Shown piece by piece: positions 8,892 through 18,066 of a stretch of DNA of 64,000 nt. Location: positions 1 to 64,000 of the forward strand of contig NZ_JAHHIR010000062.1 in NCBI RefSeq assembly GCF_018678075.1. The letters are read 5' to 3'. The notes below the pieces were generated by a model. It was not told the origin of the DNA. It saw only the letters and a list, made by a program, of their open reading frames with translations, and did no database searches. Made by a program: the position numbers and the translations under genes. Positions within the stretch are counted from its first letter, which is position 1, and every line of letters begins with the position of its first letter. Source of the stretch: Epibacterium ulvae. GTDB lineage: Bacteria > Pseudomonadota > Alphaproteobacteria > Rhodobacterales > Rhodobacteraceae.

Positions 8892-10145
8892 ATGCACGCT
8901 CTTTGCCGCGAATGTTTGAGCCTGATCGCTCCCGCCCGCCGCTGCCCCAAGTGCCGCAGCCCGCGCGTGCTTGCCCATGAGGAGCTGTTTGACCTGTCGA
9001 TCGCCCATATGGATTGCGATGCGTTTTTCGCCAGTGTGGAGAAACGCGACAATCCAGAGCTGGCCGACAAACCGGTGATCGTGGGCGGCGCAAAACGCGG
9101 TGTGGTGTCGACCGCCTGTTATCTGGCGCGCATCCGTGGTGTGCGTTCGGCCATGCCAATGTTTCAGGCGCTCAAACTCTGCCCCGATGCGGTGGTCGTG
9201 AAACCAAGGATGCAAGCCTATGTCGAGGTCAGCCGCCAGGTGCGCGCACTGATGGATGAGCTGACACCGGTGATTGAACCCCTGTCGCTGGACGAAGCCT
9301 TTATGGATCTGACCGGCACCGAAAAACTGCACGGGGCCCCGCCCGCCGTCATGTTGGCGCGGCTGGTCAAACGGATGAAGGACGAGCTGGGCATTACCGG
9401 CTCCATCGGGTTGAGCCACAATAAATTCCTGGCCAAGGTCGCGTCAGACCTCGACAAACCCCGCGGGTTTTCGGTGATTGGCAAGGCGGAAACACAGACG
9501 TTCTTGCGCGACAAACCGGTCCGGCTGATCTGGGGCATTGGCCCGGCCGCACAGGAATCGCTGGACAAGGCCGGGATTCGCACCTTCAACGATCTGCTGC
9601 GTTGGGAGCAGCAGGATCTGATAAACCGCTTCGGCAGCATGGGCGATCGTCTGTATCATTTGGCCCGTGGACAAGACCACCGGCGGGTGTCATCGCGTAC
9701 GCCGCTAAAGTCTATCTCAAACGAGACCACGTTTTTTGAAGACACCCAGAACATGAAAACACTGGACGGGCATCTGTGGCGGCTGGCGGAAAAGGTCGCC
9801 GACCGCGCCAAGGCCCGCGCGCTGGCCGGGCGTGTGGTGACGTTGAAATTGAAACGCGCCAACCATTCCGCGCTGACCCGCCGCACCTCCTTGCGAGATG
9901 CCACCCAGATCGCAGATCAGATCTACCGCACGGCGCGTGAATTGTTGGAGCACGCGGTCGATGAAGGACCGTTTCGTCTGATTGGCTGTGGCATCTCTGA
10001 TCTGGTGCCGGAAACCCAGGCCGATATGACCGCAGATCTTTTGGACCCTCAGGCCGGACAACGCGCCGATGCAGAACGTGCCGCAGACAAGATTCGCCAG
10101 AAATTCGGTGAAGGTGCGATTCTCAAAGGGCGCGCGCTGCGCTGA
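8892..10145 (+). CDS. dinB: DNA polymerase IV (Y family) with N-terminal zinc ribbon
   Basis: The 417-residue translesion polymerase carries the Y-family motifs MDCDAFFASVE (about residues 40-50) and SLDEAF (about 134-139), followed by helix-hairpin-helix and little-finger domains. The first 25 residues add a CxxC...CxxC pair (CRECL and CPKCR), a putative zinc ribbon seen in some alphaproteobacterial DinB proteins but not in the Escherichia coli enzyme. No C-terminal clamp-binding QLxLF-like motif is obvious. There is no strong ribosome-binding site at this ATG, but the start is needed to keep the Cys pairs. Confidence 0.93.
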   Translation: MHALCRECLSLIAPARRCPKCRSPRVLAHEELFDLSIAHMDCDAFFASVEKRDNPELADKPVIVGGAKRGVVSTACYLARIRGVRSAMPMFQALKLCPDAVVVKPRMQAYVEVSRQVRALMDELTPVIEPLSLDEAFMDLTGTEKLHGAPPAVMLARLVKRMKDELGITGSIGLSHNKFLAKVASDLDKPRGFSVIGKAETQTFLRDKPVRLIWGIGPAAQESLDKAGIRTFNDLLRWEQQDLINRFGSMGDRLYHLARGQDHRRVSSRTPLKSISNETTFFEDTQNMKTLDGHLWRLAEKVADRAKARALAGRVVTLKLKRANHSALTRRTSLRDATQIADQIYRTARELLEHAVDEGPFRLIGCGISDLVPETQADMTADLLDPQAGQRADAERAADKIRQKFGEGAILKGRALR

Positions 10146-10155
10146 CGCCTGGATG

Positions 10156-11016
10156 CTACTCCGCCGCGATTGGCCGCTGGTCCAACCCCATCGCAATCAA
10201 CTCGGCCGTCACCTCAGCCAGAACTGCGCGCAGGTCCTCAAATCCGCGGTGCGGTTCGATCCTATCTTCGTCCATGTATAAGGACCGGTCGATCTCAACC
10301 TGGACGGCGTGCTGATTGTGGGACGGACGGCCATAGGTCTGCGCAATATAGGCCCCGGCAAAGGGCGCATTGCGCGCAACCGTCAGCCCCGCACGTTCAA
10401 AGGCCGATTCGACCTGTTCCATCACCTCACCACTACAGGAGGCGCCAAAACGGTCTCCCAAAACGACCTCGGGCTTGCGGGTGTTGCGCAGATGCGGCTC
10501 TCCGATAGCTTCATGGGGCATCGAATGGCAATCGATCAGAACCGACGCGCCAAACCGGCGTTTTCCCCGCAACAACAGATGGTTGAGCTGTGTGTGGTAG
10601 GGGTGCCAGTATTTATCAAGCCGCCGTTCAGCCTCTCTGCGGGGTAGTTTGCCGGAATAAATGGACCGCCCATTGGCCACCACCCGTGGAATCACCCCCA
10701 GCCCAGAGGCGATGCGCGGGTTCTGCCCCTTTTTCTGCACATCCAGAATCAAAGCCGGATCCAATTCATCCGGTGCGCGGTTCAAATCCACATAGGCCCG
10801 CGGCGCCGTGGCCACCAACAAAGGCGCCCCCAGACGTGGCGCATCGCCAAACAATTGATCCACAAACGCGTCGGACGAGCTGCGAATCTGCAAATCGTCC
10901 AAAACGGACTGTTTCAGAAAGCTTTCCTGGTAATGATCGCCGCTGTGCGGGGAGGCAAAAACCACCCCGGACCGCAGAACGCGCGGCATTTCCAAATGAA
11001 AAGCAGTATCCGTCAT
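10156..11016 (-). CDS. N-formylglutamate amidohydrolase family protein
   Basis: The 286-residue protein shows the family's metal and substrate motifs ASPHSGDHY (about residues 21-29), IDCHSMPHE (about 160-168) and QVEIDRSLYMDE (about 243-254). Family members hydrolyse N-formyl-L-glutamate to glutamate and formate at the end of the histidine-degradation route. No other hut gene is nearby, so the physiological substrate is not proven. The ATG has CGGAG upstream. It converges with dinB, with only ten bases between the stop codons. Confidence 0.88.
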   Translation of the reverse strand: MTDTAFHLEMPRVLRSGVVFASPHSGDHYQESFLKQSVLDDLQIRSSSDAFVDQLFGDAPRLGAPLLVATAPRAYVDLNRAPDELDPALILDVQKKGQNPRIASGLGVIPRVVANGRSIYSGKLPRREAERRLDKYWHPYHTQLNHLLLRGKRRFGASVLIDCHSMPHEAIGEPHLRNTRKPEVVLGDRFGASCSGEVMEQVESAFERAGLTVARNAPFAGAYIAQTYGRPSHNQHAVQVEIDRSLYMDEDRIEPHRGFEDLRAVLAEVTAELIAMGLDQRPIAAE

Positions 11017-11078
11017 TCCGACTCCGAAAATTTGTTACAAGAAACACCTTAGACCGGAATTTCCTTTGCCAAAAGCTC

Positions 11079-11107
11079 TTGCGCCCTCGTGCGACTCTTA
11101 TTATAGA
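11079..11107 (+). promoter_or_regulatory. Sigma-70-like promoter for tRNA-Val and rpmJ
   Basis: TTGCGC (11079-11084) and TATAGA (11102-11107) are separated by exactly 17 bp. They lie about 65 bases upstream of the mature tRNA. A GC-rich hairpin (GGCGCGGA, 11118-11125, with TCCGCGCC, 11128-11135) lies in the leader. Confidence 0.6.
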
Positions 11108-11173
11108 CCCCTTCACCGGCGCGGATCTCCGCGCCCCTTTACTTTGAGGGGGCAGTGAAGTGCAGGTAATCAG

Positions 11174-11248
11174 GGGCGATTAGCTCAGTGGTAGAGCACT
11201 TCGTTGACATCGAAGGGGTCACAAGTTCGAACCTTGTATCGCCCACCA
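11174..11248 (+). tRNA. tRNA-Val(GAC)
   Basis: The cloverleaf can be drawn by eye. Acceptor GGGCGAT (11174-11180) pairs with ATCGCCC (11238-11244). The anticodon stem CTTCG/CGAAG encloses loop TTGACAT with anticodon GAC, and the T arm reads ACAAGTTCGAACCTTGT. The CCA end is encoded (11246-11248). Confidence 0.97.
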
Positions 11249-11335
11249 TGATTTCATTGTTTTGATCTGATCCCAGATCACGACACCCGTTAACCCAGGC
11301 GCTGGTTCGCGCGCCGCAGGAACAGGAGAGAGGCC

Positions 11336-11461
11336 ATGAAGGTCAAGAACTCGCTCCGCTCGCTCAAGAACCGGCACCGTGATTGCCGCGTTGTGCGTCG
11401 CAAGGGCCGCGTTTATGTGATCAACAAAACCCAGCGCAAGTTTAAAGCGCGCCAGGGTTAA
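11336..11461 (+). CDS. rpmJ: 50S ribosomal protein L36
   Basis: A 41-codon frame encodes a basic peptide starting [16 protein letters not shown] and ending [11 protein letters not shown], the alphaproteobacterial form of L36. It keeps only one Cys, so it is the zinc-independent C- type. AGGAGAGAGGCC immediately precedes the ATG. It follows tRNA-Val by about 90 bases and ends at a strong terminator, so the two may be cotranscribed. Confidence 0.95.
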   Translation: MKVKNSLRSLKNRHRDCRVVRRKGRVYVINKTQRKFKARQG

Positions 11462-11481
11462 GATCCACGCTACGGAATTTT

Positions 11482-11516
11482 AAAAAGACCGCATCACCCG
11501 ATGCGGTCTTTTTTTG
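11482..11516 (+). terminator. Intrinsic terminator of rpmJ
   Basis: A 14-bp stem AAAAAGACCGCATC (11482-11495) with GATGCGGTCTTTTT (11500-11513), loop ACCC, followed by more T residues. Confidence 0.92.
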
Positions 11517-11665
11517 TTTTGTCCCCATGGGCTACGACAAAGCGCACAGGATTATTCCGAGTGTTATTGTTGGATTTCATTTGCATCTCTCGTAAAAACC
11601 TTTAATTGACTTTTTCAGTCGGGTTAATCCCGTCAGAATTCTTCCGCATACGGGACGCACATAAG

Positions 11666-12679
11666 ATGACCACAAAATCGATTTTCCTGGGCGCACTGAC
11701 CGCTGCCATCGCAACCACAGCCGCTGCCGAAGGTGAGCTGAACCTTTATTCCTCACGCCACTATGACACCGATGAACGTCTCTATTCGGATTTCGAAGAG
11801 GCCACCGGCATCACGATCAACCGGATCGAAGGCAAAGCGGACGAATTGCTCGCCCGTTTGGAAGCCGAAGGTGCGAACTCTCCCGCCGATATCCTGCTGA
11901 CCGTCGACACCTCGCGTCTGGCCCGTGCCAAAAACGCAGGCGTGCTGCAAGCCATCGACAACGCCGTGCTGGAAGAAAAGATCCCCGCCAACCTGCAAGA
12001 CGCCGACAACCAGTGGTTCGGCTTCTCCCAGCGTTCGCGCATCATCTTCTTTGACAAAGCAGACGTCGCCACCCCGCCGGCCACCTATCTGGATCTGGCC
12101 AAGCCGGAATACAAAGGTCTGGTCTGCATCCGCTCGTCCACCAACAGCTATAACCAGACCCTACTGGCCTCGATCGTGACCCACCACGGTGAAGACGTTG
12201 CCAAAGACTGGGCCGCTGGCATCGTAGCCAACATGGCGCGTGACCCCCAAGGTGGTGATACAGACCAGCTGCGCGGCGTCGTCTCTGGCGAATGTGAAAT
12301 TGCAGTCTCCAACACCTATTACTTTGCCCGCGCGATCCGCAAAGACGTCAAAGGCGTGTCCGATCACATCGACAGCATCGGCTGGACCTTCCCCTCGCAA
12401 GAAGGCGAAGGCGCGCATATGAACCTGTCCGGCGCCGGCATTGCCGCCAATGCCCCGAACAAGGACAACGCTGTCAAATTCCTCGAATACCTCGCCTCTG
12501 ACTCGGCGCAGCAGTATTTCTCGAATGGCAACGATGAATTCCCGGTTGTGGCAGGTGTTGAACTGGCCCCAAGCGTTGCGAAACTGGGTGCGTTCAAAGC
12601 CGACGATGTGATCCTGTCGGACGTGGCCAAGAACATCCCAACCGCACAGAAGATCTTTAACGAGGTGAATTGGAAGTAA
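11666..12679 (+). CDS. Ferric-iron ABC transporter periplasmic binding protein
   Basis: The 337-residue protein has a Sec signal peptide (about 20 residues ending TTAAA) and the FutA/FbpA fold. The iron-binding tyrosine regions LYSSRHYDTDE (near the mature N terminus) and SNTYYFAR (about 210-217) are visible. It captures Fe(III) in the periplasm and delivers it to a two-domain permease, probably the one encoded convergently at 12756-14432. The start at 11666 was chosen because the signal peptide begins there; an earlier in-frame start at 11606 would add 20 uncharacteristic residues. Confidence 0.92.
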   Translation: MTTKSIFLGALTAAIATTAAAEGELNLYSSRHYDTDERLYSDFEEATGITINRIEGKADELLARLEAEGANSPADILLTVDTSRLARAKNAGVLQAIDNAVLEEKIPANLQDADNQWFGFSQRSRIIFFDKADVATPPATYLDLAKPEYKGLVCIRSSTNSYNQTLLASIVTHHGEDVAKDWAAGIVANMARDPQGGDTDQLRGVVSGECEIAVSNTYYFARAIRKDVKGVSDHIDSIGWTFPSQEGEGAHMNLSGAGIAANAPNKDNAVKFLEYLASDSAQQYFSNGNDEFPVVAGVELAPSVAKLGAFKADDVILSDVAKNIPTAQKIFNEVNWK

Positions 12680-12703
12680 TCCACTTCCACGGTTTAACCA
12701 GTG

Positions 12704-12733
12704 AAAAGGCGCGGTTCACCCTGCGCCTTTTTC
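12704..12733. terminator. Terminator between convergent iron-transport genes
   Basis: AAAAGGCGC (12704-12712) pairs with GCGCCTTTT (12723-12731) and T-rich sequence follows on both strands. It can therefore terminate both the binding-protein and the permease transcripts. Confidence 0.85.
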
Positions 12734-12755
12734 GTGCCCACACGGCGGCTTTGGA

Positions 12756-14432
12756 TCAGCGCCGACCGACCTGTCGGCAGATCAGCATAACCGGGATCAG
12801 GCCAACGGCGACAATCACCAGCGACGGCACCGCCGCCCCTTCTAGCCGCTCGTCCGAGGCCAACCGATAGGCCTGTACCGCCAGCGTGTCATAGTTGAAC
12901 GGGCGCATGATCAGGGTCGCGGGCAGCTCTTTCATCACATCGACAAAGACAATCAATAGCGCGGTCAGCAGGCTGGGCGTCAACAAGGGCAAATGCACCC
13001 GGCGCAACAACCCAATGGGGGATTGGCCCAGCGAGCGCGCCGCTGCATCCATATTGGCATGAACCGTGGACTGCCCGCCTTCGTATGCGCCAAGCGCGGC
13101 GGACAGGAACCGCACCATATAGGCCGCAACCAACAGCCAGATCGATCCGGTCACCAACAACCCGGTGCGAATATCAAATGTCGCCTGCATCCAGGCATCG
13201 AGCGCATTGTCGAACGCCGCAAACGGCACCATCAGCCCAACCGCGATCACCCCGCCCGGCACCGCATACCCCAGCCGCGCCACATAGGACGCGCCGGACG
13301 ACAGACGCCCCGGCTGCAACCGCTGGTACACGCCCAGACAGACCGCCGCGACTACAGTGATCAGCGCCGCCGTTCCCGCCAAGGTCAGAGAGTTCTGGAG
13401 AAACCGCACATAGCGGCGGCTCAGCAGGTTTTGTTCGGACTCGAGCCCCATATTGACCAGAATGATCACTGGTAGGACAAAGCCGAACAGGATCGGCAGG
13501 CCACACAGCACCCAGGCCGCAACTCGGCGCAGGCCGTACAGTTCGGCCGGGGGCATCTTGGTATGTTGTTTGCCAGCTTGGTGATAGCGCGCGCGGCCCC
13601 GGCTGACGCGCTCTCCCACCGACAGCATCAGGGAAAACGCCAGAAGGCACAGCGCCAATTGTGCGGCCCCTGTACGGTCGGCCAGGGAAAACCAGCTGGT
13701 GTAGATCCCGGTGGCAAAGGTCTGCACCCCGAAATAGGACACTGTACCAAAATCCGCGACCGTCTCCATGATCGCGAGCAAAACACCGGTGGCAATCGCC
13801 GGGCGCGCCATCGGCAGGCTGACACGCCAGAACGCCTGCAGCGAGGTATTGCCAAGCGCGCGCGCCGCCAGAAACGCGCCTGCGGTCTGCTGCAAAAACG
13901 CCGCCCGCGCCAGCAGATAGACATAAGGGTAAAGCACCAGAACCAGCATCACCGCCGCGCCGGGCAGAGACCGGATTTCCGGGAACCAATACTCGCGCGG
14001 CCCCCAGCCGGTGAAATCGCGCAACGTCGCTTGAACGATACCGGGGTGGTCCAACACATGTGTATAGGCATAAGCTAGAACATAGGCCGGGAAGGCCAGC
14101 GGCAGCACCAACAGCATTTCAAACAGGCGCACGCCCGGAAAACGCGTCATCGTCACCAACCAGGCGGCACCGACCCCAATGGCAAATGTGCCGATCCCAA
14201 CCATGGCGACCAAGGCCGCTGTTGTCCCGGCGTATCGGGGCAAAACCGTCTCTGCCAGATGGCCAACCGCATCAAAGCCGCCGGTCAAAGCCGCCAACAA
14301 AACAGCGACCATCGGCAGCAAACAGGCGGCGGCAATCACCAGACCGACCGCCTTGAACGCGCCAGAACCCGCACGAGAGCCGCCCCGGCGCCCATGGGCG
14401 GCATATGTCTTTTCGGTATCTGTGGCGGTCAT
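12756..14432 (-). CDS. Ferric-iron ABC transporter permease, two fused permease domains
   Basis: The 558-residue protein has about twelve membrane segments in two homologous halves, each with an EAA-type loop (ARALGNTSLQAFWRVSLPMARP, about residues 190-211; AARSLGQSPIGLLRRVHLP, about 461-479). That is the FutB/FbpB architecture for ferric-iron import. It converges with the binding-protein gene instead of forming an operon, and no ATPase gene is adjacent, so the ATPase must come from elsewhere. No strong ribosome-binding site is visible at the chosen ATG. Confidence 0.9.
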   Translation of the reverse strand: MTATDTEKTYAAHGRRGGSRAGSGAFKAVGLVIAAACLLPMVAVLLAALTGGFDAVGHLAETVLPRYAGTTAALVAMVGIGTFAIGVGAAWLVTMTRFPGVRLFEMLLVLPLAFPAYVLAYAYTHVLDHPGIVQATLRDFTGWGPREYWFPEIRSLPGAAVMLVLVLYPYVYLLARAAFLQQTAGAFLAARALGNTSLQAFWRVSLPMARPAIATGVLLAIMETVADFGTVSYFGVQTFATGIYTSWFSLADRTGAAQLALCLLAFSLMLSVGERVSRGRARYHQAGKQHTKMPPAELYGLRRVAAWVLCGLPILFGFVLPVIILVNMGLESEQNLLSRRYVRFLQNSLTLAGTAALITVVAAVCLGVYQRLQPGRLSSGASYVARLGYAVPGGVIAVGLMVPFAAFDNALDAWMQATFDIRTGLLVTGSIWLLVAAYMVRFLSAALGAYEGGQSTVHANMDAAARSLGQSPIGLLRRVHLPLLTPSLLTALLIVFVDVMKELPATLIMRPFNYDTLAVQAYRLASDERLEGAAVPSLVIVAVGLIPVMLICRQVGRR

Positions 14433-14574
14433 GCACGTGCCCCGATATCAGTCTGGTGTCAGATGGTGACCCTATTTCTACCAATATCGTCAGGAATACC
14501 AGCCGGAAACCCATGCAGGGCCCATGTGCAATGTCGCATGGCCACGCTTTGGTCACGCCGCCATGCATCAGCGA

Positions 14575-15771
14575 TCAATCGTAAACCCGCTGATCCTCGA
14601 TCACCAGACCGTCACGCGGCAGCGCGCCAGGGGCGACCACTTCGACCTGCCCTTTCAGCTTGAGGACTTCGACAACGGAGCGGGCAAATTGCATCTGATC
14701 GCCGCCCTCGGCCTCGATCTGCACGGTCATCTGGTCCATCTCACCTTCGCGGCTGGCAATGACGCGCGCGCGCTGGATCTCGCTATGTTTGTCGACAAGC
14801 ACCGCAACCTGTTCAGGGCGCACAAACATCCCCTTGATCTTGGTCGTTTGATCGGCGCGCCCCATCCAGCCTTTGATCCGCACATTCGTCCGCCCACACG
14901 GAGACACCCCCGCCAACACCGCGCTCAGATCACCGGTGGCAAAGCGGACCAACGGATAGTCAGGGTTGAGCGAGGTCACAACGACCTCTCCGACCTCACC
15001 CGGCACAACCGGGGTGCCGGTGCCCGGCGTCACGATCTCTACCACCACATGTTCGTCGACGATCAACCCCTCCATCGCCGGGCTTTCGTAGGCGATATTA
15101 CCCAGATCGGCGGTTGCATAGTTCTGCAAACACGTGATCCCACGGTCGGCGTATTCTTGGCGCAGGGAGGGAAACAGCGCGCCGCCGCCCACAACGGCTT
15201 TGGAAATACCCAGCTGCACCCCCATGCTATCGGCCTTGTCGAGGATGATTTTCAGATAATCCGGCGTCCCGGCATAGGCAGTCGCCCCAACATCGCGCGC
15301 CGCGGTCACCTGCAATTCGGTCTGACCGGTGCCCGCGGGCAAAACCCGTGCCCCCACTGCGCGCGCACCGCTTTCAAAGATCATGCCGGCCGGCGTCAGA
15401 TGATAGCCAAAGCAGTTCTGGATCACATCCCCTTGGCCAATTCCGGCGGCATGCAGAAATCGACCCAACCGCCACCAATCATGGCCCGCGCTACCGGGTT
15501 CATAAATCGGACCCGGCGATTGGAACACATGCAGGATATCGCCCACCGGCACATTGCCAAAGGGCGGATTGTCCTTTTGGGCCCGCACTAGATCCGCTTT
15601 GCGCAAGACCGGCAGGCGCGCGAGTTCCCCAAGATCCGCCAGCGGGGCCACATCCTGCAAATAAGCGCCGGGGGTGTTGCACAGATAGGCAATCTGCTGG
15701 TTCACCCCTGCCAACAGATCCGCATGACGCGCGTCTTTTGACCGGGTTTCCAACGTGTCAAAAAATTCCAT
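14575..15771 (-). CDS. Phenylacetate-CoA ligase-like AMP-forming enzyme
   Basis: The 398-residue protein belongs to the PaaK-like branch of the adenylate-forming superfamily. The adenylate-binding region YATADLGNIAYES (about residues 223-235) and the hinge region ending with KGMFVRPEQV are visible. It should couple a carboxylic acid, possibly aromatic, to CoA using ATP. The start at 15771 has GAGGGGGA upstream and sits 14 bases after the livF stop codon. It is the last gene of the Liv-type transport operon, which suggests it activates the imported acid. The substrate is not determinable from sequence. Confidence 0.82.
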   Translation of the reverse strand: MEFFDTLETRSKDARHADLLAGVNQQIAYLCNTPGAYLQDVAPLADLGELARLPVLRKADLVRAQKDNPPFGNVPVGDILHVFQSPGPIYEPGSAGHDWWRLGRFLHAAGIGQGDVIQNCFGYHLTPAGMIFESGARAVGARVLPAGTGQTELQVTAARDVGATAYAGTPDYLKIILDKADSMGVQLGISKAVVGGGALFPSLRQEYADRGITCLQNYATADLGNIAYESPAMEGLIVDEHVVVEIVTPGTGTPVVPGEVGEVVVTSLNPDYPLVRFATGDLSAVLAGVSPCGRTNVRIKGWMGRADQTTKIKGMFVRPEQVAVLVDKHSEIQRARVIASREGEMDQMTVQIEAEGGDQMQFARSVVEVLKLKGQVEVVAPGALPRDGLVIEDQRVYD

Positions 15772-15785
15772 ACGATCTGTCCCCC

Positions 15786-16640
15786 TCAACTCAACCACCG
15801 TTTGCGCCGCCGATACGACCGCACATCGCGAAAGCTTTTGCGGCCCTCCTCGGACATGCCGAGGTAGAACTCTTTGACGTCCGGGTTTTCCCGCAGCTCG
15901 GCCGCCGGGCCATCCATCACCACACGGCCTGATTCCAGGATGTAGCCGTAATGCGCATACCTAAGCGCGACACTGGTATTCTGTTCCGCCAGCAGAAACG
16001 TCACGCCTTCCTGCTCGTTCACTGCTTTGACAATTTCAAAGATCTGCTCAACCAGTTGCGGTGCCAGGCCCATGGACGGCTCATCCAATAAGATCGTCTC
16101 TGGCCGGCTCATCAAGGCGCGGCCCATTGCAACCATCTGCTGCTCACCGCCCGAGGTATATCCAGCCTGGCTTTTGCGGCGCTCTTTCAGACGGGGAAAA
16201 TAGGAATACACCATCTCAAGATCGCGCTTCACCTCGGCGGCGCTATCGCTGCGGGTATAGGCGCCGGCCAGCAGGTTTTCCTCGACCGTCAGATGCTCGA
16301 AACAATGGCGCCCTTCCATCACCTGAACCACACCCCGTTTGACCAGGGCCGCCGGGTCCAGTTGGTGCACGTTTTGACCACGGTAATTCACCGTGCCCTT
16401 GGTCACCTCGCCCCGCTCGGACTGCAACAGGTTGGAAATCGCCTTGAGCGTTGTGGTCTTGCCCGCGCCATTGCCGCCCAAAAGCGCGGTGATGCCCCCT
16501 TCGGGGACCGACAGGCTCACACCCTTCAGCACCAGGATCACATGGTTATAGATCACCTCGATATTATTCACGTCGAGCAGTGACGTCTGCGCCTCATCAT
16601 CGGTTTTGGCACCGTCCTCAGCCTGTGCAATGTCCAACAT
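15786..16640 (-). CDS. Branched-chain-type ABC transporter ATPase (LivF type)
   Basis: The 284-residue ATPase has Walker A GGNGAGKTT (about residues 54-62), signature TSGGEQQ and Walker B ILLDEPSMGLAP. The LivF-type order and size hold, plus a 20-residue acidic N-terminal extension and a basic C-terminal tail (RSYRRRKRW). AGGAGGACAC precedes the ATG. Together with LivG (20978-21796) it would power the importer. It lies between the binding-protein gene and the PaaK-like ligase gene. Confidence 0.93.
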   Translation of the reverse strand: MLDIAQAEDGAKTDDEAQTSLLDVNNIEVIYNHVILVLKGVSLSVPEGGITALLGGNGAGKTTTLKAISNLLQSERGEVTKGTVNYRGQNVHQLDPAALVKRGVVQVMEGRHCFEHLTVEENLLAGAYTRSDSAAEVKRDLEMVYSYFPRLKERRKSQAGYTSGGEQQMVAMGRALMSRPETILLDEPSMGLAPQLVEQIFEIVKAVNEQEGVTFLLAEQNTSVALRYAHYGYILESGRVVMDGPAAELRENPDVKEFYLGMSEEGRKSFRDVRSYRRRKRWLS

Positions 16641-16697
16641 GTGTCCTCCTCGCCTCTGGATACCCCGGCCAGTGTGCCCGGCCGGGGCGTGTCGTCG

Positions 16698-17981
16698 TTA
16701 CTCGCAACGCTGTGCGATATTGTTTTCCGTCGCAAAGGCGGTGGAATCTTCGGTGATCAGCGCATTGATCACGTCACCATCGGTCTCCTGAAAATCAGAG
16801 ATCAACGACCAAGTCTGGTTTTCCGCGTCCCATTGGGTCACGCCCACCAGCCCAAGACCGCCGTGGTTTTCACAAGACACGTTGAACGTCGGACCAAAGT
16901 TCGGCATGCCAAGACCGGTCATCTTGGCCTCATCAATCACCAGGGCTTCCATCCCGTCGCGCATCATTGCGGGCGAAATCTCGGCCACACCATGCATCTC
17001 TTGCGCGGTCTTGGCGGCTTCTACCGCCAGCATCGCCGCATACAGGCCCCGGTTATACAGGACCTTGCCGACGTTGTCGCCAGCCCCCGCCGCAAGACCG
17101 GCATCGACCACATATTTCTGCATATCGTCAAACACCGGGAAGTCATCGCCCACATTGTGGAAGGTCACTGCCTTATAGCCATTGGCCTTTGCGCCCGCGG
17201 CAATCACGTCATGCTCGGCACCGGACCACCAGACCCCAATGAAATTCTCCATCGGAAAGCGGATGTTGGCGGCTTCTTGAATGGCGACCTGGTTCATCAC
17301 GCCCCAGCCCCACATGACCACAACATCCGGGCGATCGCGGCGAATCTGCAGCCATTGGGATTTCTGTTCCTGGCCGGGATGGTCGACGGGCAGCAGTTTC
17401 AGTTCAAAGCCGTGTTTTTCCGACAGCTCCTCCAACGTGCGGATCGGCTCCTTGCCATACGACGAGTTGTGATACACCAGCGAGATCTTCTTGCCCGACA
17501 GATCACCCCCGTTTTCCTCCAACAGATGGTTGATCACGCCCGAGGCACCGTTCCAGTAATTGGCCGGGTAGTTGAACACATGGCTGAATACTTTGCCGTT
17601 CGCCGCCGAGGTCCGACCATATCCCATCGTGTGAAGTGGGATGCCATCTGCCGTCACTTTGGGGATCAACTGATAGGTGATGCCAGTGGACAGCGGTTGA
17701 TAGATCAGCGCGCCTTTGTCCTTGGTCGCCTCATAGCACTCAACCCCTTTTTCGGTGTTATAGCCGGTCTCACACTCGATCACCTGCGCCTTGACGCCGC
17801 CGATGCCGCCGTCGCGTTCGTTCACCAGGGTGAAATAGTCGTTGTATCCGTCCGAGAATGGCACACCGCCCGCCGCATAGGGCCCGGTGCGATAGCTCAA
17901 ATCCGGAAAGACCAGATCCGCGGCGGCTGGTCCTGAGACCAAGGTTACCGCCAGCGCGGCACTCATCAAATTGCGTATCAT
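16698..17981 (-). CDS. Liv-type ABC transporter periplasmic substrate-binding protein
   Basis: The 427-residue protein has a Sec signal peptide (MIRNLMSAALAVTLVSGPAA, cleaved near residue 22) and a type 1 periplasmic binding fold resembling the branched-chain amino acid binding family. Motifs such as SYRTGPYAAGG at the mature N terminus match the subgroup whose operons encode CoA ligases, not those that bind leucine. GGAGG precedes the start at 17981; the upstream extension lacks a signal. The ligand is probably an organic, perhaps aromatic, acid. This is inferred from context only. Confidence 0.88.
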   Translation of the reverse strand: MIRNLMSAALAVTLVSGPAAADLVFPDLSYRTGPYAAGGVPFSDGYNDYFTLVNERDGGIGGVKAQVIECETGYNTEKGVECYEATKDKGALIYQPLSTGITYQLIPKVTADGIPLHTMGYGRTSAANGKVFSHVFNYPANYWNGASGVINHLLEENGGDLSGKKISLVYHNSSYGKEPIRTLEELSEKHGFELKLLPVDHPGQEQKSQWLQIRRDRPDVVVMWGWGVMNQVAIQEAANIRFPMENFIGVWWSGAEHDVIAAGAKANGYKAVTFHNVGDDFPVFDDMQKYVVDAGLAAGAGDNVGKVLYNRGLYAAMLAVEAAKTAQEMHGVAEISPAMMRDGMEALVIDEAKMTGLGMPNFGPTFNVSCENHGGLGLVGVTQWDAENQTWSLISDFQETDGDVINALITEDSTAFATENNIAQRCE

Positions 17982-18066
17982 CGGTTTCGTTCCTCCCATG
18001 AAATATCCGATAATTTGACGGGCCGCGTATCGCGTCCTCCTCCCGCCACATGTGTCCATACCCGCG

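Noticed and set aside
16641-17936. 431-residue plus-strand frame antisense to the binding-protein gene
   Set aside because: The minus-strand protein has a signal peptide and a clear periplasmic-binding family match. The plus-strand frame has neither.
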